Source of the DNA: JAUNKE01 sp041853585
GTDB lineage: Bacteria > Bacillota > Clostridia > Peptostreptococcales > Filifactoraceae
Reading direction: 5' to 3'
Assembly: GCA_041853585.1 (NCBI GenBank)
Contig: JBGZSM010000069.1
Coordinates: 1 to 64,000 of the forward strand
DNA length: 64,000 nt
A model generated the notes under the pieces. That model did no database searches. It was not told where the DNA came from and was given only the letters and a program-made list of their open reading frames with translations. The position numbers were made by a program, and so were the translations under genes. Position 1 is the first letter of the stretch. The number at the start of each line of letters is the position of its first letter. Shown here in pieces: positions 27,780 through 36,466 of this stretch.

Positions 27780-28843
27780 CACAACCCCCTTTTCAAAAGC
27801 ACATATTCATATCTTTTTTCAATCAGCTCATTGACATAGCTCTGCGTAATTTTTCCATCCCGCTGCAGAGCGCCGATACTCCCCAGTCCTGATTCTTTCA
27901 GCTCATTCATAATGCTCTGCACCAACACTTTACCCAAGCCCTGATGCTCCGGCAACACGCCCATGTAGAGCATCACATACTCTGTGGGATTTTTTCGAAG
28001 CCGCAAAATGCGAAGGATGTTCAGCGGATTGCTCGTATGATAGACCGAATTGTTGTAATTCGGAATGCTGATGTAAAATCCGACCGCCTTTCCCCGATAA
28101 TATGCCATCTTCACCATGCGCAAATCGACAATGGATTTGTAGCTTGCAAAATAGGTGCAAAAATCCTTTTTGGTAATGCTTTTGTAAATCGGAAAATCTT
28201 GATAAAGAATCGTTATCAGCTCATGGATTTCCGCCATCGTCTTATCCCAATCCCGCATCGACGGACTGACAATCTCATAGCCCTTTTGCACAAATTCATC
28301 ATAACGGTTTCGGTACTTCTCCAGCTCAAAATCCTTCTCCACTCTTTTATATACCGACGAGATATAATGCTCCGCCACCGCAAATCCGTTTTGCAAAAAC
28401 AATCGCTCATAATACTTCGGATTGTAAGGCTCTCCGGTGTAAGCTCTTTCGTCAAACAGATTTGTTTTCAATCGGTAGCCAATCCAAAAAGACGCATTTA
28501 CCGGTCCGAGAATTTGCTTGAATCCGCACGACTTGGCAAAGGCGACCGCCTGCTCGAACAAAAATTTCGCCACTTCGTCTTCATCGACACATTCAAAGAA
28601 TCCCAAATAAGCCGTGTCGTCATTCGGATAGACGGTAAAAGCAAAACGCGCCACGATTTCATTTCCTCGATAGATGCAGAATTTATGTAAGACAAAATAT
28701 TTGCTCAGCGGATGCTCGCCGAGCAGCAAAGACTTCAGCTCTTTGTCATTCTGCATATTGCCGGAGCTCTCGTAAATTTTTTTGCTCAAAGAAATAAAAT
28801 CTCGAATATACTTTTTCTCATCGGTAAACTCAATGCATCTCAT
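27779..28843 (-). CDS. Double GNAT-like acyltransferase paired with the AMP ligase
   Basis: ATG 28843 has GGGAGG five bases upstream. The 355-aa protein has an N-terminal GNAT-like half (RFAFTVYPNDDTAYLGFFECVDED, FAKSCGFKQILGPVNASFW) and a C-terminal half with a typical acetyl-CoA loop (VMLYMGVLPEHQGLGKVLVQ). It shares size and arrangement with the GNAT-like protein heading the radical SAM operon. Translation is coupled to the ligase. Homologues are annotated as hypothetical GNAT proteins; an N-acylation role is inference. Confidence 0.65.
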   Translation of the reverse strand: MRCIEFTDEKKYIRDFISLSKKIYESSGNMQNDKELKSLLLGEHPLSKYFVLHKFCIYRGNEIVARFAFTVYPNDDTAYLGFFECVDEDEVAKFLFEQAVAFAKSCGFKQILGPVNASFWIGYRLKTNLFDERAYTGEPYNPKYYERLFLQNGFAVAEHYISSVYKRVEKDFELEKYRNRYDEFVQKGYEIVSPSMRDWDKTMAEIHELITILYQDFPIYKSITKKDFCTYFASYKSIVDLRMVKMAYYRGKAVGFYISIPNYNNSVYHTSNPLNILRILRLRKNPTEYVMLYMGVLPEHQGLGKVLVQSIMNELKESGLGSIGALQRDGKITQSYVNELIEKRYEYVLLKRGL

Positions 28844-28861
28844 CCCATCCTCCCGGCCCAA

Positions 28862-29343
28862 AAGCTCTTAGAGCTTCCGCCACTTTCCAGGCGTTTTTAA
28901 TTTTTATTCATTGCTTGTGTTGTTCAATTCTATTATGCTGTTATCTTCCCGTTCTGTTCAGTTCCGCTCTGTTTTATTCTATTTTTTCTTTTCTTTTGTG
29001 TTATTCATCTTATCTTTTCAATTCTGTCTTGTTGTGTTGTGTTTAATTCTACTCTACTGTTCTATTTTCTTTTTTCTTTTTTTACTCTTTCTTTACTATA
29101 TCACAAAGCAAATTTATTTTTCAAGTTGCAGCATATAAATTGAAACATCGTTTCAAACAACTTTTCATTTTTCATTCCTAATCATATAAATCAAGAACGA
29201 CAACATCCCATCCTGCCTCAAAAATTTTGCCATTAAAAAGCAATTTTGCAATAAAAAACGGAAACTTCGACTCAACCGAAATTTCCGCTTTCTAATTATT
29301 AAAGAATTCACTTGGGTTTTGCGAATCACAAATGATTTTTGTT
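28862..29343. other. T-rich intergenic region
   Basis: Nearly 500 bp with strong plus-strand T bias (28900-29100). It holds the palindrome AAGCTCT-AAGAGCTT just before the ligase-module start and the rpiB terminator near 29253-29290. No gene or structured RNA recognised. Confidence 0.5.
29253..29290 (-). terminator. Terminator of the D-allose operon
   Basis: CGGAAATTTCG and CGAAGTTTCCG arms (29287-29277 and 29269-29259), then TTTTTTATT on the minus strand, downstream of rpiB. Confidence 0.85.
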
Positions 29344-29790
29344 TTATAACGCCTGTCCTTTGCTGAGCAAATCAATCTGCTCCACTCGCTTTTGATGTCT
29401 GCCGCCTTCGTAGTCCGTCTCAAGCCAAATTTTGACAATCATCTTCGCAAGCTCTTCTCCAATCACTCGTGAGCCGAATGCCAAAATATTGGTGTCGTTA
29501 TGCTCTCTGGAAAGTTTTGCCGAATACGGCTCACTGCAAACCACCGCACGAATGCCGTCTATCTTATTGGCGGCGATTGAAATGCCGACCCCTGTTCCGC
29601 AAATCAAAATTCCTTTTTCACATTCTCCCGAGGTTACCGCTTTGGCGACCTTCTCAGCGTAAATCGGATAATCGGTGCGCTCTTCATTATGCGTTCCGAA
29701 ATCCCGATATGCCACTCCCCATTCTTCAAGCTGCTTTATAATTTTTGATTTCATTTCATAACCGGCATGGTCACTTCCTATTGCAATCAT
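29344..29790 (-). CDS. rpiB: Ribose-5-phosphate/allose-6-phosphate isomerase B
   Basis: The 148-aa protein is a complete RpiB: GSDHAGYEMK, the active-site cysteine in GILICGTGVGISIAANK, REHNDTNILAFG and a C-terminal RHQKRVEQI. RpiB interconverts ribose 5-phosphate and ribulose 5-phosphate and, in E. coli (AlsI), allose 6-phosphate and allulose 6-phosphate. As the last gene of an allose operon containing alsE and alsK, the allose-6-phosphate reaction is the likely physiological one here. Nine bases separate it from alsK. Confidence 0.92.
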   Translation of the reverse strand: MIAIGSDHAGYEMKSKIIKQLEEWGVAYRDFGTHNEERTDYPIYAEKVAKAVTSGECEKGILICGTGVGISIAANKIDGIRAVVCSEPYSAKLSREHNDTNILAFGSRVIGEELAKMIVKIWLETDYEGGRHQKRVEQIDLLSKGQAL

Positions 29791-29798
29791 AACTCCTC

Positions 29799-30707
29799 CT
29801 ATAATCTGCCGAGCTGTTTATATCCATAGATCCCCGCCCCGATAACACCGCTTTGTTGATTCGCTTGCGAATAGTTGAACGAAAGGGTATCATGCGGATA
29901 AGGCTTGCGTGTGTGCTTGAGCACAAATTTTTCCAAAAGTGCTTTTGGAAAATTTTTCATAGCGAGCACGCCCCCGCCCAATATGATATGGTCCGGGTCA
30001 AAAATATTGATCTCGGATGCAATCGGAGCCGATAAATTCTCGATAAAGGCGATGATTTTTTCATCCTTCGATTTCAAAGTAAAAATATCATCGATTGCGA
30101 TGTCCGAAAAATATTTTTTGTGGATTTCCTGCAAATACTTGCCTGACGCATAACCTTCCATGCAGCCTTGATTTCCACAAGAGCATAATTTGTCATCGCC
30201 GAGTACGACGGTATGGCCGAGTTCGCCCGCAACTCCGTTTTTTCCAACGAGCAAGCCGCCGCCAACTTGAATCGCATTGCCGAAACCGGTGCCGATATAA
30301 AATCCGAGCACGATTTTTTGCTTGTCGAATTTTTTTTCAAACATGTCATATTCAAAAATCAGATTGACATCCTTCTCCAAAAAAACGGGTTGCTCAAAAT
30401 ATTTTCCAAGTCCGTCTACGACCGGCATATTGTCCAATCCTGCAATATTGGGTGTCGAAAGTACGATTTTGCGCTCTCTGTCAATCGTCGAGGGAAAACC
30501 CGCCACAATCGCTTCGATTCGATAGTCCTGATGATGAGCGATGTATTCCCGGATTTGCTCCGCCAACGACTGGACGGGATTCTTTCCGAACACTTCGGCA
30601 CTTTTTTTCATTACAAAATGCTCCAGATTCCCGCCTTCATCGACCATCCCAAATCGAACATTGGTTCCTCCGATATCAAATCCCAATATTCTCGCGTTAT
30701 CTTTCAT
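29799..30707 (-). CDS. alsK: D-allose kinase, ROK family
   Basis: Phosphorylates D-allose to allose 6-phosphate. The 302-aa ROK kinase has the phosphate loop DIGGTNVRFG, the sugar motif GVAGELGHTVVLG with the catalytic region, the zinc site CSCGNQGCMEGYASG, and PDHIILGGGVLAM. Several stretches resemble E. coli AlsK closely (FPSTIDRERKIVLSTPN-like and GTGFGNAI). The flanking alsE and transporter genes give the substrate. It could also take glucose or N-acetylated sugars weakly, as ROK enzymes often do. Confidence 0.88.
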   Translation of the reverse strand: MKDNARILGFDIGGTNVRFGMVDEGGNLEHFVMKKSAEVFGKNPVQSLAEQIREYIAHHQDYRIEAIVAGFPSTIDRERKIVLSTPNIAGLDNMPVVDGLGKYFEQPVFLEKDVNLIFEYDMFEKKFDKQKIVLGFYIGTGFGNAIQVGGGLLVGKNGVAGELGHTVVLGDDKLCSCGNQGCMEGYASGKYLQEIHKKYFSDIAIDDIFTLKSKDEKIIAFIENLSAPIASEINIFDPDHIILGGGVLAMKNFPKALLEKFVLKHTRKPYPHDTLSFNYSQANQQSGVIGAGIYGYKQLGRL

Positions 30708-30714
30708 AATTCCT

Positions 30715-31389
30715 CTACATTGTTTCTTTCTTAAAAATTTCTTCCATCTTATCGTATGCTCTGTTCAAATCTTCATCCAGGCTGAACAATCCCGAGCTTC
30801 CTACGATAAAAACTTCCGCTCCCGCTTCATGCAGTCTCTTGAAAGTTCTCTGATTGGCAGAGCCGTCGATTTCCAATAAGAAATTCAATCCTTTTTCTTC
30901 TTTATATCTCTTCGCTTCTTTGATTTTATCCAGCATTTCCGGAATAAAAGGCTGACCGGCAAATCCCGGATCTACCGTCATAATCGTCAACTTGTCAATC
31001 AAATGGATATAATGCTTGATATAGTCCAGCGGCGTCGCCGGATTGATGACGATGCCGACCTTCGCTCCCGCATTTTTAATCAGATTGATGATTCGAAACG
31101 CGTCCTTATTGATGGTTTCCGCATGAGGACAAATATAGCTCGCGCCGGCTTTTGCCAATTCCTCAATATAGTCGGACGGATACTCCGTCATCAGATGAAC
31201 ATCGATTGGAATCTTTGTCACCTTGCTGATTGCCTCCACGAACATCGGCGACAGAGTAATATTTTTTACATAATGTCCGTCCATGATATCGACATGTAGC
31301 ATATCTGCCCGCTCATTCAAAATTTCAAGTTGCTCCTTGAGTTTGAGCAAATCCATACACATCAGTGATACGGAAAATTGTGCTTTCAT
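30715..31389 (-). CDS. alsE: D-allulose-6-phosphate 3-epimerase
   Basis: Converts allulose 6-phosphate to fructose 6-phosphate, the exit of the allose pathway. ATG 31389 follows AAAGGAG. The 224-aa TIM-barrel protein has the ribulose-phosphate epimerase pattern: SLMCMDLLKLKEQ, HVDIMDGHYVKN, HLMTEYPSDY, MTVDPGFAGQPFIPEMLDK and VGSSGLFS. The SLMCMDLLK start and the QPFIPEMLDK run are characteristic of AlsE and not of Rpe (which has SPSILSAD). Eight bases precede alsK. Confidence 0.93.
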   Translation of the reverse strand: MKAQFSVSLMCMDLLKLKEQLEILNERADMLHVDIMDGHYVKNITLSPMFVEAISKVTKIPIDVHLMTEYPSDYIEELAKAGASYICPHAETINKDAFRIINLIKNAGAKVGIVINPATPLDYIKHYIHLIDKLTIMTVDPGFAGQPFIPEMLDKIKEAKRYKEEKGLNFLLEIDGSANQRTFKRLHEAGAEVFIVGSSGLFSLDEDLNRAYDKMEEIFKKETM

Positions 31390-31543
31390 TCTTTTCTCCT
31401 TTTGAAACTTCTGAAACCGATTCAAAATCAATCGCAGAATATTTTTCTATTATTTTAAGCCGCTCAACCGAATCTTCGATTGAGGGCGACTTTACAAAAC
31501 TGAATCTTGCAATTCGCTGCAAAAATCCGCTCATAATTTCGAT

Positions 31544-32503
31544 TTATTCTTTCACTTTGATTCCCGCAAACACTCTTTCCAGCGTAACCACTCCGATAAT
31601 CAGCGAGCCCATGACGATTTGCTGATAATAGGTCGGTACGGAAAGCATATTGAGGCCATTGCTGATGGCTCCGATGATAATTCCTCCGACAACCACCTTC
31701 ATCACGACCCCTTTCCCTCCGAAAAAGCTCGTTCCTCCGATGATGGCGGATGCGATGGCAAAAGTTTCATATCCCGTTGCCGCGAGCGGTTCCGCAGAAC
31801 CAAGTCTTGCAGTAAATACGACTCCGGCAATCCCTGCACAAACTCCCGAAATAATAAATACAATCAGCGTGTGCAAATTTACATTGATTCCGGAATACCA
31901 AGCCGCTTCTTTATTGCCGCCCATCGCATAAATATTTCTGCCCAATCGCGTTTTGGTCGTCAAGAAAGTAAGCACCAATCCGACGAACAGCGCAATCAAT
32001 ACCGGAATGGGAACGGGGCCGAGCCATCCCGCAACCAATTTGCCGAAGGCGGGCGGAAATTTGAACACCGGCGATGCGTTGGAGATGATGAGTGTCAACC
32101 CTCGATAAATTGACAGAGTCCCCAGCGTAATGATGAAGGGATGCAGTTTCGTGACATTTACCAAAAAACCGTTGAACGCTCCCAAAAGTGCCCCGAGCAA
32201 AATACCGCCGATCAAAATCGCAACAATCGGATGCCAGCCGAACACCATCAACTTTGCCGTCACCATGCCTGTCAGCGCAATGATGGAACCGACGGAAAGA
32301 TCGATGCCGGCAATGAGGATCGCAAAAAACTCCCCGCAGGCAATCAATATCGTCACCGAACTTTGCAACAGAATCTGCACAAAATTCCCCTTTGTAAAAA
32401 ATGTTTCAGGAGAAATCAATCCGAACACGATAACCATCACAATGAGAATAGCAAAAGTTCCGTATTTCTCCCAAATCTGACTGAACTCGATTTTTTTCTT
32501 CAT
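31544..32503 (-). CDS. alsC: D-allose ABC transporter, permease
   Basis: The 319-aa RbsC/AlsC-type permease has about ten hydrophobic helices and the family signatures GIDLSVGSIIALTGM and TRLGRNIYAMGGNKEAAWYSGI, where the latter is the ATPase-contact loop. It lies 8 nt after alsA. It forms the membrane channel of the import system with alsA and alsB. Confidence 0.9.
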   Translation of the reverse strand: MKKKIEFSQIWEKYGTFAILIVMVIVFGLISPETFFTKGNFVQILLQSSVTILIACGEFFAILIAGIDLSVGSIIALTGMVTAKLMVFGWHPIVAILIGGILLGALLGAFNGFLVNVTKLHPFIITLGTLSIYRGLTLIISNASPVFKFPPAFGKLVAGWLGPVPIPVLIALFVGLVLTFLTTKTRLGRNIYAMGGNKEAAWYSGINVNLHTLIVFIISGVCAGIAGVVFTARLGSAEPLAATGYETFAIASAIIGGTSFFGGKGVVMKVVVGGIIIGAISNGLNMLSVPTYYQQIVMGSLIIGVVTLERVFAGIKVKE

Positions 32504-32511
32504 CTCTCCTC

Positions 32512-34020
32512 CTAACTCGTTGCCAGCTCCATAATTTTTTCTTCCGTAATGCCGTCGCCCGACAAAGTGCCTTGAATTTTCCCCTTGTTGAAAACAACTA
32601 CGCGGTCACAGATCGAAAGCAATTCCGGAAGCTCCGACGAAACCATGATGACGACTTTTCCGGAATCGGCAAGCTCTCGCATGATGCGATAAATCTCCGA
32701 CTTGCTTCCGATATCGATTCCTTTTGTCGGCTCATCAAAAATCAGCATTTTCGCATCCGACGCCATCCATTTTCCGATGATGACCTTCTGCTGATTGCCG
32801 CCCGAAAGTTCGGTAATGTTTTGCTTGACCGATCGCGCCTTCACGCTGAGATTGCTCGTTTGAGCGCTCGCTATGTCAAAATCATTTTTGCGATTGATAA
32901 TTCCTCCGATACCGCCCTTCGTCGAATCTTTGATACCGCGAATAAAAGTGATATTTTCCTCAATCGTAAAATTGTGAAAAAATCCCGTTTCTCGCCGATT
33001 TTCCGTCAAAAGTCCGATACCGCTTTTGATAACCTGATACGGATTTTTGTTATTGACCGCCTCCTTATATAGAAAGATTTTTCCGGAAGATAGCGGCACC
33101 GCTCCGAAAATCGCCTCCATCAATTCGGTTCTTCCCGAGCCGACCAAACCCGCAAATCCGAGAATTTCTCCTTTTTTAACAAAAAAGCTGACATCCTTTA
33201 CTTTTTCATCGCGTCTCGTTATATTCTTCGCTTCAAAAATTATTTCACTCTGCTCGAAATCATGATCCGACATATAGCGATTTTGAACCTCACGGCCGAC
33301 CATCATCTTTATCAACTCATTGATTTCGACATTCTCAATTTCACGCGTACCGACATATTTTCCGTCTTTGAGTACGGAAACTCTCGTGCCGATTTTTTTC
33401 AGCTCGTCCATCTTGTGCGAAATATAGACGATGCCATGTCCTTCTTTTTGCAAAGTGCGTATAATTTCAAATAATTTTTCCACCTCTTCATTCGTAAGCG
33501 ATGAAGTTGGCTCATCCATAATAATCACTTTGGCGTCGAAGGCAATCGCCTTTGCAATTTCAACCACTTGCTTTTCGGAAATGCTGAGCGTTTCGACAAG
33601 GGTTTCGGGATTTTTGTTCAGACCGAGCTTTTTCAAAATTTCACTCGCTCTCCTATTCATCCTTTCCATGTCCACGATTTCGATGCCGAATTTCTTCTTG
33701 GTCAATAACTTGCCCATAAAGATATTTTCGGTAATCGAAAGCTGTCCGCATAAGCTTAACTCTTGGTAGATGATGCTGATTCCATGCTCAAAGGATTCTT
33801 TCGGTGTCAATCGGGAATAGTGCTTTCCTTCGATAATGATTTCTCCGCTTGTCGGCTCATAGGCTCCGCTCAGAATTTTCATCAGCGTGGATTTGCCCGC
33901 TCCATTTTCTCCAAGAAGGATATGCACTTCGCCCTGCTCAACCGTAAAACTGATATTTTCAAGTGCGACGACACCCGGAAATGTTTTGGTAATATTCTTC
34001 ATCTCAACCAAGGTTTTCAT
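32512..34020 (-). CDS. alsA: D-allose ABC transporter, ATP-binding protein
   Basis: The 502-aa protein has two tandem nucleotide-binding domains, as in RbsA. The first has Walker A GENGAGKST, signature SISEKQVVEIAKA and Walker B VIIMDEPTSS. The second has the degenerate Walker A GLVGSGRTE, signature LSGGNQQKV and LIFDEPTKGID. This asymmetric pair is normal for the sugar CUT2 class. It follows alsB after a stable hairpin (34079-34110). Confidence 0.92.
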   Translation of the reverse strand: MKTLVEMKNITKTFPGVVALENISFTVEQGEVHILLGENGAGKSTLMKILSGAYEPTSGEIIIEGKHYSRLTPKESFEHGISIIYQELSLCGQLSITENIFMGKLLTKKKFGIEIVDMERMNRRASEILKKLGLNKNPETLVETLSISEKQVVEIAKAIAFDAKVIIMDEPTSSLTNEEVEKLFEIIRTLQKEGHGIVYISHKMDELKKIGTRVSVLKDGKYVGTREIENVEINELIKMMVGREVQNRYMSDHDFEQSEIIFEAKNITRRDEKVKDVSFFVKKGEILGFAGLVGSGRTELMEAIFGAVPLSSGKIFLYKEAVNNKNPYQVIKSGIGLLTENRRETGFFHNFTIEENITFIRGIKDSTKGGIGGIINRKNDFDIASAQTSNLSVKARSVKQNITELSGGNQQKVIIGKWMASDAKMLIFDEPTKGIDIGSKSEIYRIMRELADSGKVVIMVSSELPELLSICDRVVVFNKGKIQGTLSGDGITEEKIMELATS

Positions 34021-34078
34021 AATCCATTCCTCTCATTAACATCAAATTGTGCCATGCACAATCAAGCTCAATCAAAAG

Positions 34079-34110
34079 AGGGTTGTCCATCCCAGACAAC
34101 GGACAACCCT
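34079..34110 (-). terminator. Hairpin between alsB and alsA
   Basis: AGGGTTGTCC and GGACAACCCT form a perfect 10-bp stem followed by CTTTT on the minus strand. Such a hairpin between the binding-protein gene and the rest of a sugar operon usually gives partial termination or protects the upstream mRNA, so AlsB is made in excess. Confidence 0.8.
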
Positions 34111-34116
34111 TTGCAG

Positions 34117-35115
34117 TTACTCTTTTGTTATCAAATTTGATTCTACCGGTGTAGCTTCCGGAATCGCCATCGGATCCATCGCCGGCTTATCTTGCAATGC
34201 TTTGTGCAAAAGTCGAAGTGACTCCGCTCCGATTTCCGCCGGATCCTGCGCAACCGTTGCCGCCATGCCGTCCGCTTGGATGGATTCGATTGCCTCCGGT
34301 GCTCCGTCCGTTCCTACAACCATAATCTGTCCTTTTTTGCCGGCATTTTCAACCGCTTGTTGCGCACCGAGCGCCATCGTGTCGTTGCATGCATAGATAG
34401 CAACCAAGTCCGGATTTTTTGTAATCATATTGGTTGCAACATCCAATGCCTTCGCTCTGTCCCAATCAGCCGGTTGACTATCCACCAATTCAAATTTATC
34501 ATTCGCTTTGAACACGCCGGTTGCTCCGTCTCTTCTGTCATTTCCGGATGCATTTCCCGCTTTTCCTTCAATGATGGCAACTTTACCGCCTTCCGGATTC
34601 TTCTCCACGATAAAATCCGCAGCCTTTGCACCCACCGCAACATTATCCGTTGTTACAAAGAACAAAATGCTTCCGCCAAGTCCCTGAAGCTGCTCCACAT
34701 CGATTTTTTCATCAATGTTTCCGACATAGATTCCTTTTTTGTTTGCCTCTGCAATCGCATTGTTCAAGTTTGCCGGTGACAAAGGTGCAATACCGATTGC
34801 TTTGTAATTTTTAGAAATTGCCGTTTCAACCAGATTCAACTGACCTTGCAAATCATCTTCTGATTGTGCGGCGTAAATATCCACTTTGATTCCTAACGCT
34901 TCCGCCTCAGCCTCAATGCCTTCCTTCATTTCAACCCAGAACGGATTTGCCAAAGTTTTAAGTACAATGGCAATTTCAGCACCCTCTTCTGTTGTTTCAG
35001 CCGGCGGTGTCGTATTTCCATTCGTTCCTTCGGATGTCTTCGCTCCGCATCCCGTTAGCACAAGCATTCCAGCTAATAGTAAGCTGAAAACTCCTTTTGC
35101 AAATTTGCTCTTCAT
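34117..35115 (-). CDS. alsB: D-allose ABC transporter, substrate-binding lipoprotein
   Basis: The 332-aa protein has a lipoprotein signal (LLLAGMLVLTGC) and a periplasmic-binding-protein type 1 domain: EIAIVLKTLANPFWVEMKEG, IGIAPLSPANLNNAIAEA, NDRRDGATG, ACNDTMALGAQQAV and VVGTDG. AlsB of E. coli shares the TLANPFW-type start. In Gram-positives it is tethered to the membrane. It is the first structural gene after the regulator, preceded by GGAGG and the operator at 35172-35183. Confidence 0.9.
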   Translation of the reverse strand: MKSKFAKGVFSLLLAGMLVLTGCGAKTSEGTNGNTTPPAETTEEGAEIAIVLKTLANPFWVEMKEGIEAEAEALGIKVDIYAAQSEDDLQGQLNLVETAISKNYKAIGIAPLSPANLNNAIAEANKKGIYVGNIDEKIDVEQLQGLGGSILFFVTTDNVAVGAKAADFIVEKNPEGGKVAIIEGKAGNASGNDRRDGATGVFKANDKFELVDSQPADWDRAKALDVATNMITKNPDLVAIYACNDTMALGAQQAVENAGKKGQIMVVGTDGAPEAIESIQADGMAATVAQDPAEIGAESLRLLHKALQDKPAMDPMAIPEATPVESNLITKE

Positions 35116-35171
35116 AAAGTACCTCCAAAAATTTTTCTATGATAAATTCTTTGAAAAGAATTTCATCCGAT

Positions 35172-35183
35172 GTAATCGTTTAC
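35172..35183. promoter_or_regulatory. LacI-family operator upstream of alsB
   Basis: GTAATCGTTTAC, identical to the 12 bases at 36336-36347 and palindromic in its outer bases (GTAA/TTAC around a central CG). It lies 57 bp upstream of alsB, between the regulator stop and the transporter start. A weak promoter may overlap. Confidence 0.75.
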
Positions 35184-35199
35184 GCATCCAAAGAGAAGC

Positions 35200-36198
35200 T
35201 TAGCAGCTCTCTCTTCTTATCAAGGTCACCGGTGTGTGATAAGTTTTGATTTCAATATCCTGACCATTCATCATCTCCATTAAAAGATGCACCGCTTCCT
35301 CCGCCATTTTGTAAAAATCCTGCGAAATCGTCGTAATCGGCAAGGATGAAAATTTGGAAATTGAAATATTGTCAAAGCCTACAACCTTGACATCGTCCGG
35401 TAATTTTCTTCCGCTCTCTCGAAGTGCATCAATTGCACCAAGCGCCATCCAATCCGTCGTTGCAAAAACGCCGTCAAATTCGACGCCCTGCGCAATCAAC
35501 TTTTTCATACCTTCCTTCGCCGATTGATAACTGATAGGATAAACGCGCATCACCAATTTCTCATCGACTTCGATTCCCGCTTTCTTGAGTGCAAAACAAT
35601 ATCCTTGGTAACGATCTTGAATGGTCGATATCTGTCTTTCGTCACGAATCAGCACAATTTTTTTGCAGCCTTTGGCAAGCAGTTCTTCCGTCGCCATAAT
35701 CCCGCCGCGAAAATTGTCGGATTCGATTACGATATTTTTTTGGTCACTCGGAATCGTACGGTCGATGAAAATCGTCGGCACGCGCGCCAAATTATCCGAC
35801 TTGGAAACTTTTCCCGACAGATAAATCAATCCGTCCACTCCTTTGGAGCATAAATCCCAATAATATTTGTTTTCAATTTCCTCCGATTCGTCGGTGTTGC
35901 AGATAAATGCGGTATATCCTTTTTGAAACAACAACATCTCCAATTCTCGTACGATGGATGAAAAAAATTCATTCGTAATATCCGGAATGATGATGCCGAT
36001 GCTCTTGCTGACATTGGTACGCAAACCTTTTGCAATCATGTTGGGTTTGTAATTGTACTTTTTTATAATGTCCAACACCTTGCGCTCGGTCTCCGCAGAA
36101 AATCGACCGTTCCCGTTGATGACGCGAGAAACCGTCGCCACCGAAACGCCCGCCAACTCGGATATCGTCTTTATCGATAATTTCGTAGAATTTTTCAT
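35200..36198 (-). CDS. LacI-family repressor of the allose genes
   Basis: The N-terminal helix-turn-helix reads IKTISELAGVSVATVSRVING, followed by the hinge helix region NYKPNMIAKGLR and a type 1 periplasmic-binding-like sensor domain (IGIIPDITNEFFSSIVRE; VGFDNISIS). The start is uncertain: ATG 36198 gives a normal LacI length of 332 aa but its AAAGGGG abuts the start codon; TTG or GTG codons up to 36282 are alternatives. It is the first gene of the operon, and identical operators lie before it and before alsB, so autoregulation with allose or allose 6-phosphate as inducer is likely. Confidence 0.85.
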   Translation of the reverse strand: MKNSTKLSIKTISELAGVSVATVSRVINGNGRFSAETERKVLDIIKKYNYKPNMIAKGLRTNVSKSIGIIIPDITNEFFSSIVRELEMLLFQKGYTAFICNTDESEEIENKYYWDLCSKGVDGLIYLSGKVSKSDNLARVPTIFIDRTIPSDQKNIVIESDNFRGGIMATEELLAKGCKKIVLIRDERQISTIQDRYQGYCFALKKAGIEVDEKLVMRVYPISYQSAKEGMKKLIAQGVEFDGVFATTDWMALGAIDALRESGRKLPDDVKVVGFDNISISKFSSLPITTISQDFYKMAEEAVHLLMEMMNGQDIEIKTYHTPVTLIRRESC

Positions 36199-36335
36199 CC
36201 CCTTTGAGGATTGCTTTTCCAATCTAATCACTCTTTCTATCTTTCTATTGTTGTTTGCCGATTGGGCAAACAACTCCGGCAAATAAAATCGGTTTGCTGT
36301 CCGATTTCATTTTTGCGATTCTCAATTTCGCATGA

Positions 36336-36380
36336 GTAATCGTTTACATGTATTATACAATAGAAAAGCGTTCTTTGCAA
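36336..36380 (-). promoter_or_regulatory. Promoter and operator of the allose regulator/operon
   Basis: On the minus strand TTGCAA (36380-36375), 17-bp spacer, TATAAT (36357-36352), then the 12-bp operator (36347-36336) just after the -10 box, an ideal roadblock position for a LacI-family repressor. Confidence 0.85.
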
Positions 36381-36466
36381 TCATTTTTTGACCGCAGAAC
36401 GCTTTTGCCATTTTGACTGCAATCCCGCGAGGATTACAAGCCGTTCTTATTCAAAAATTTGATGAA

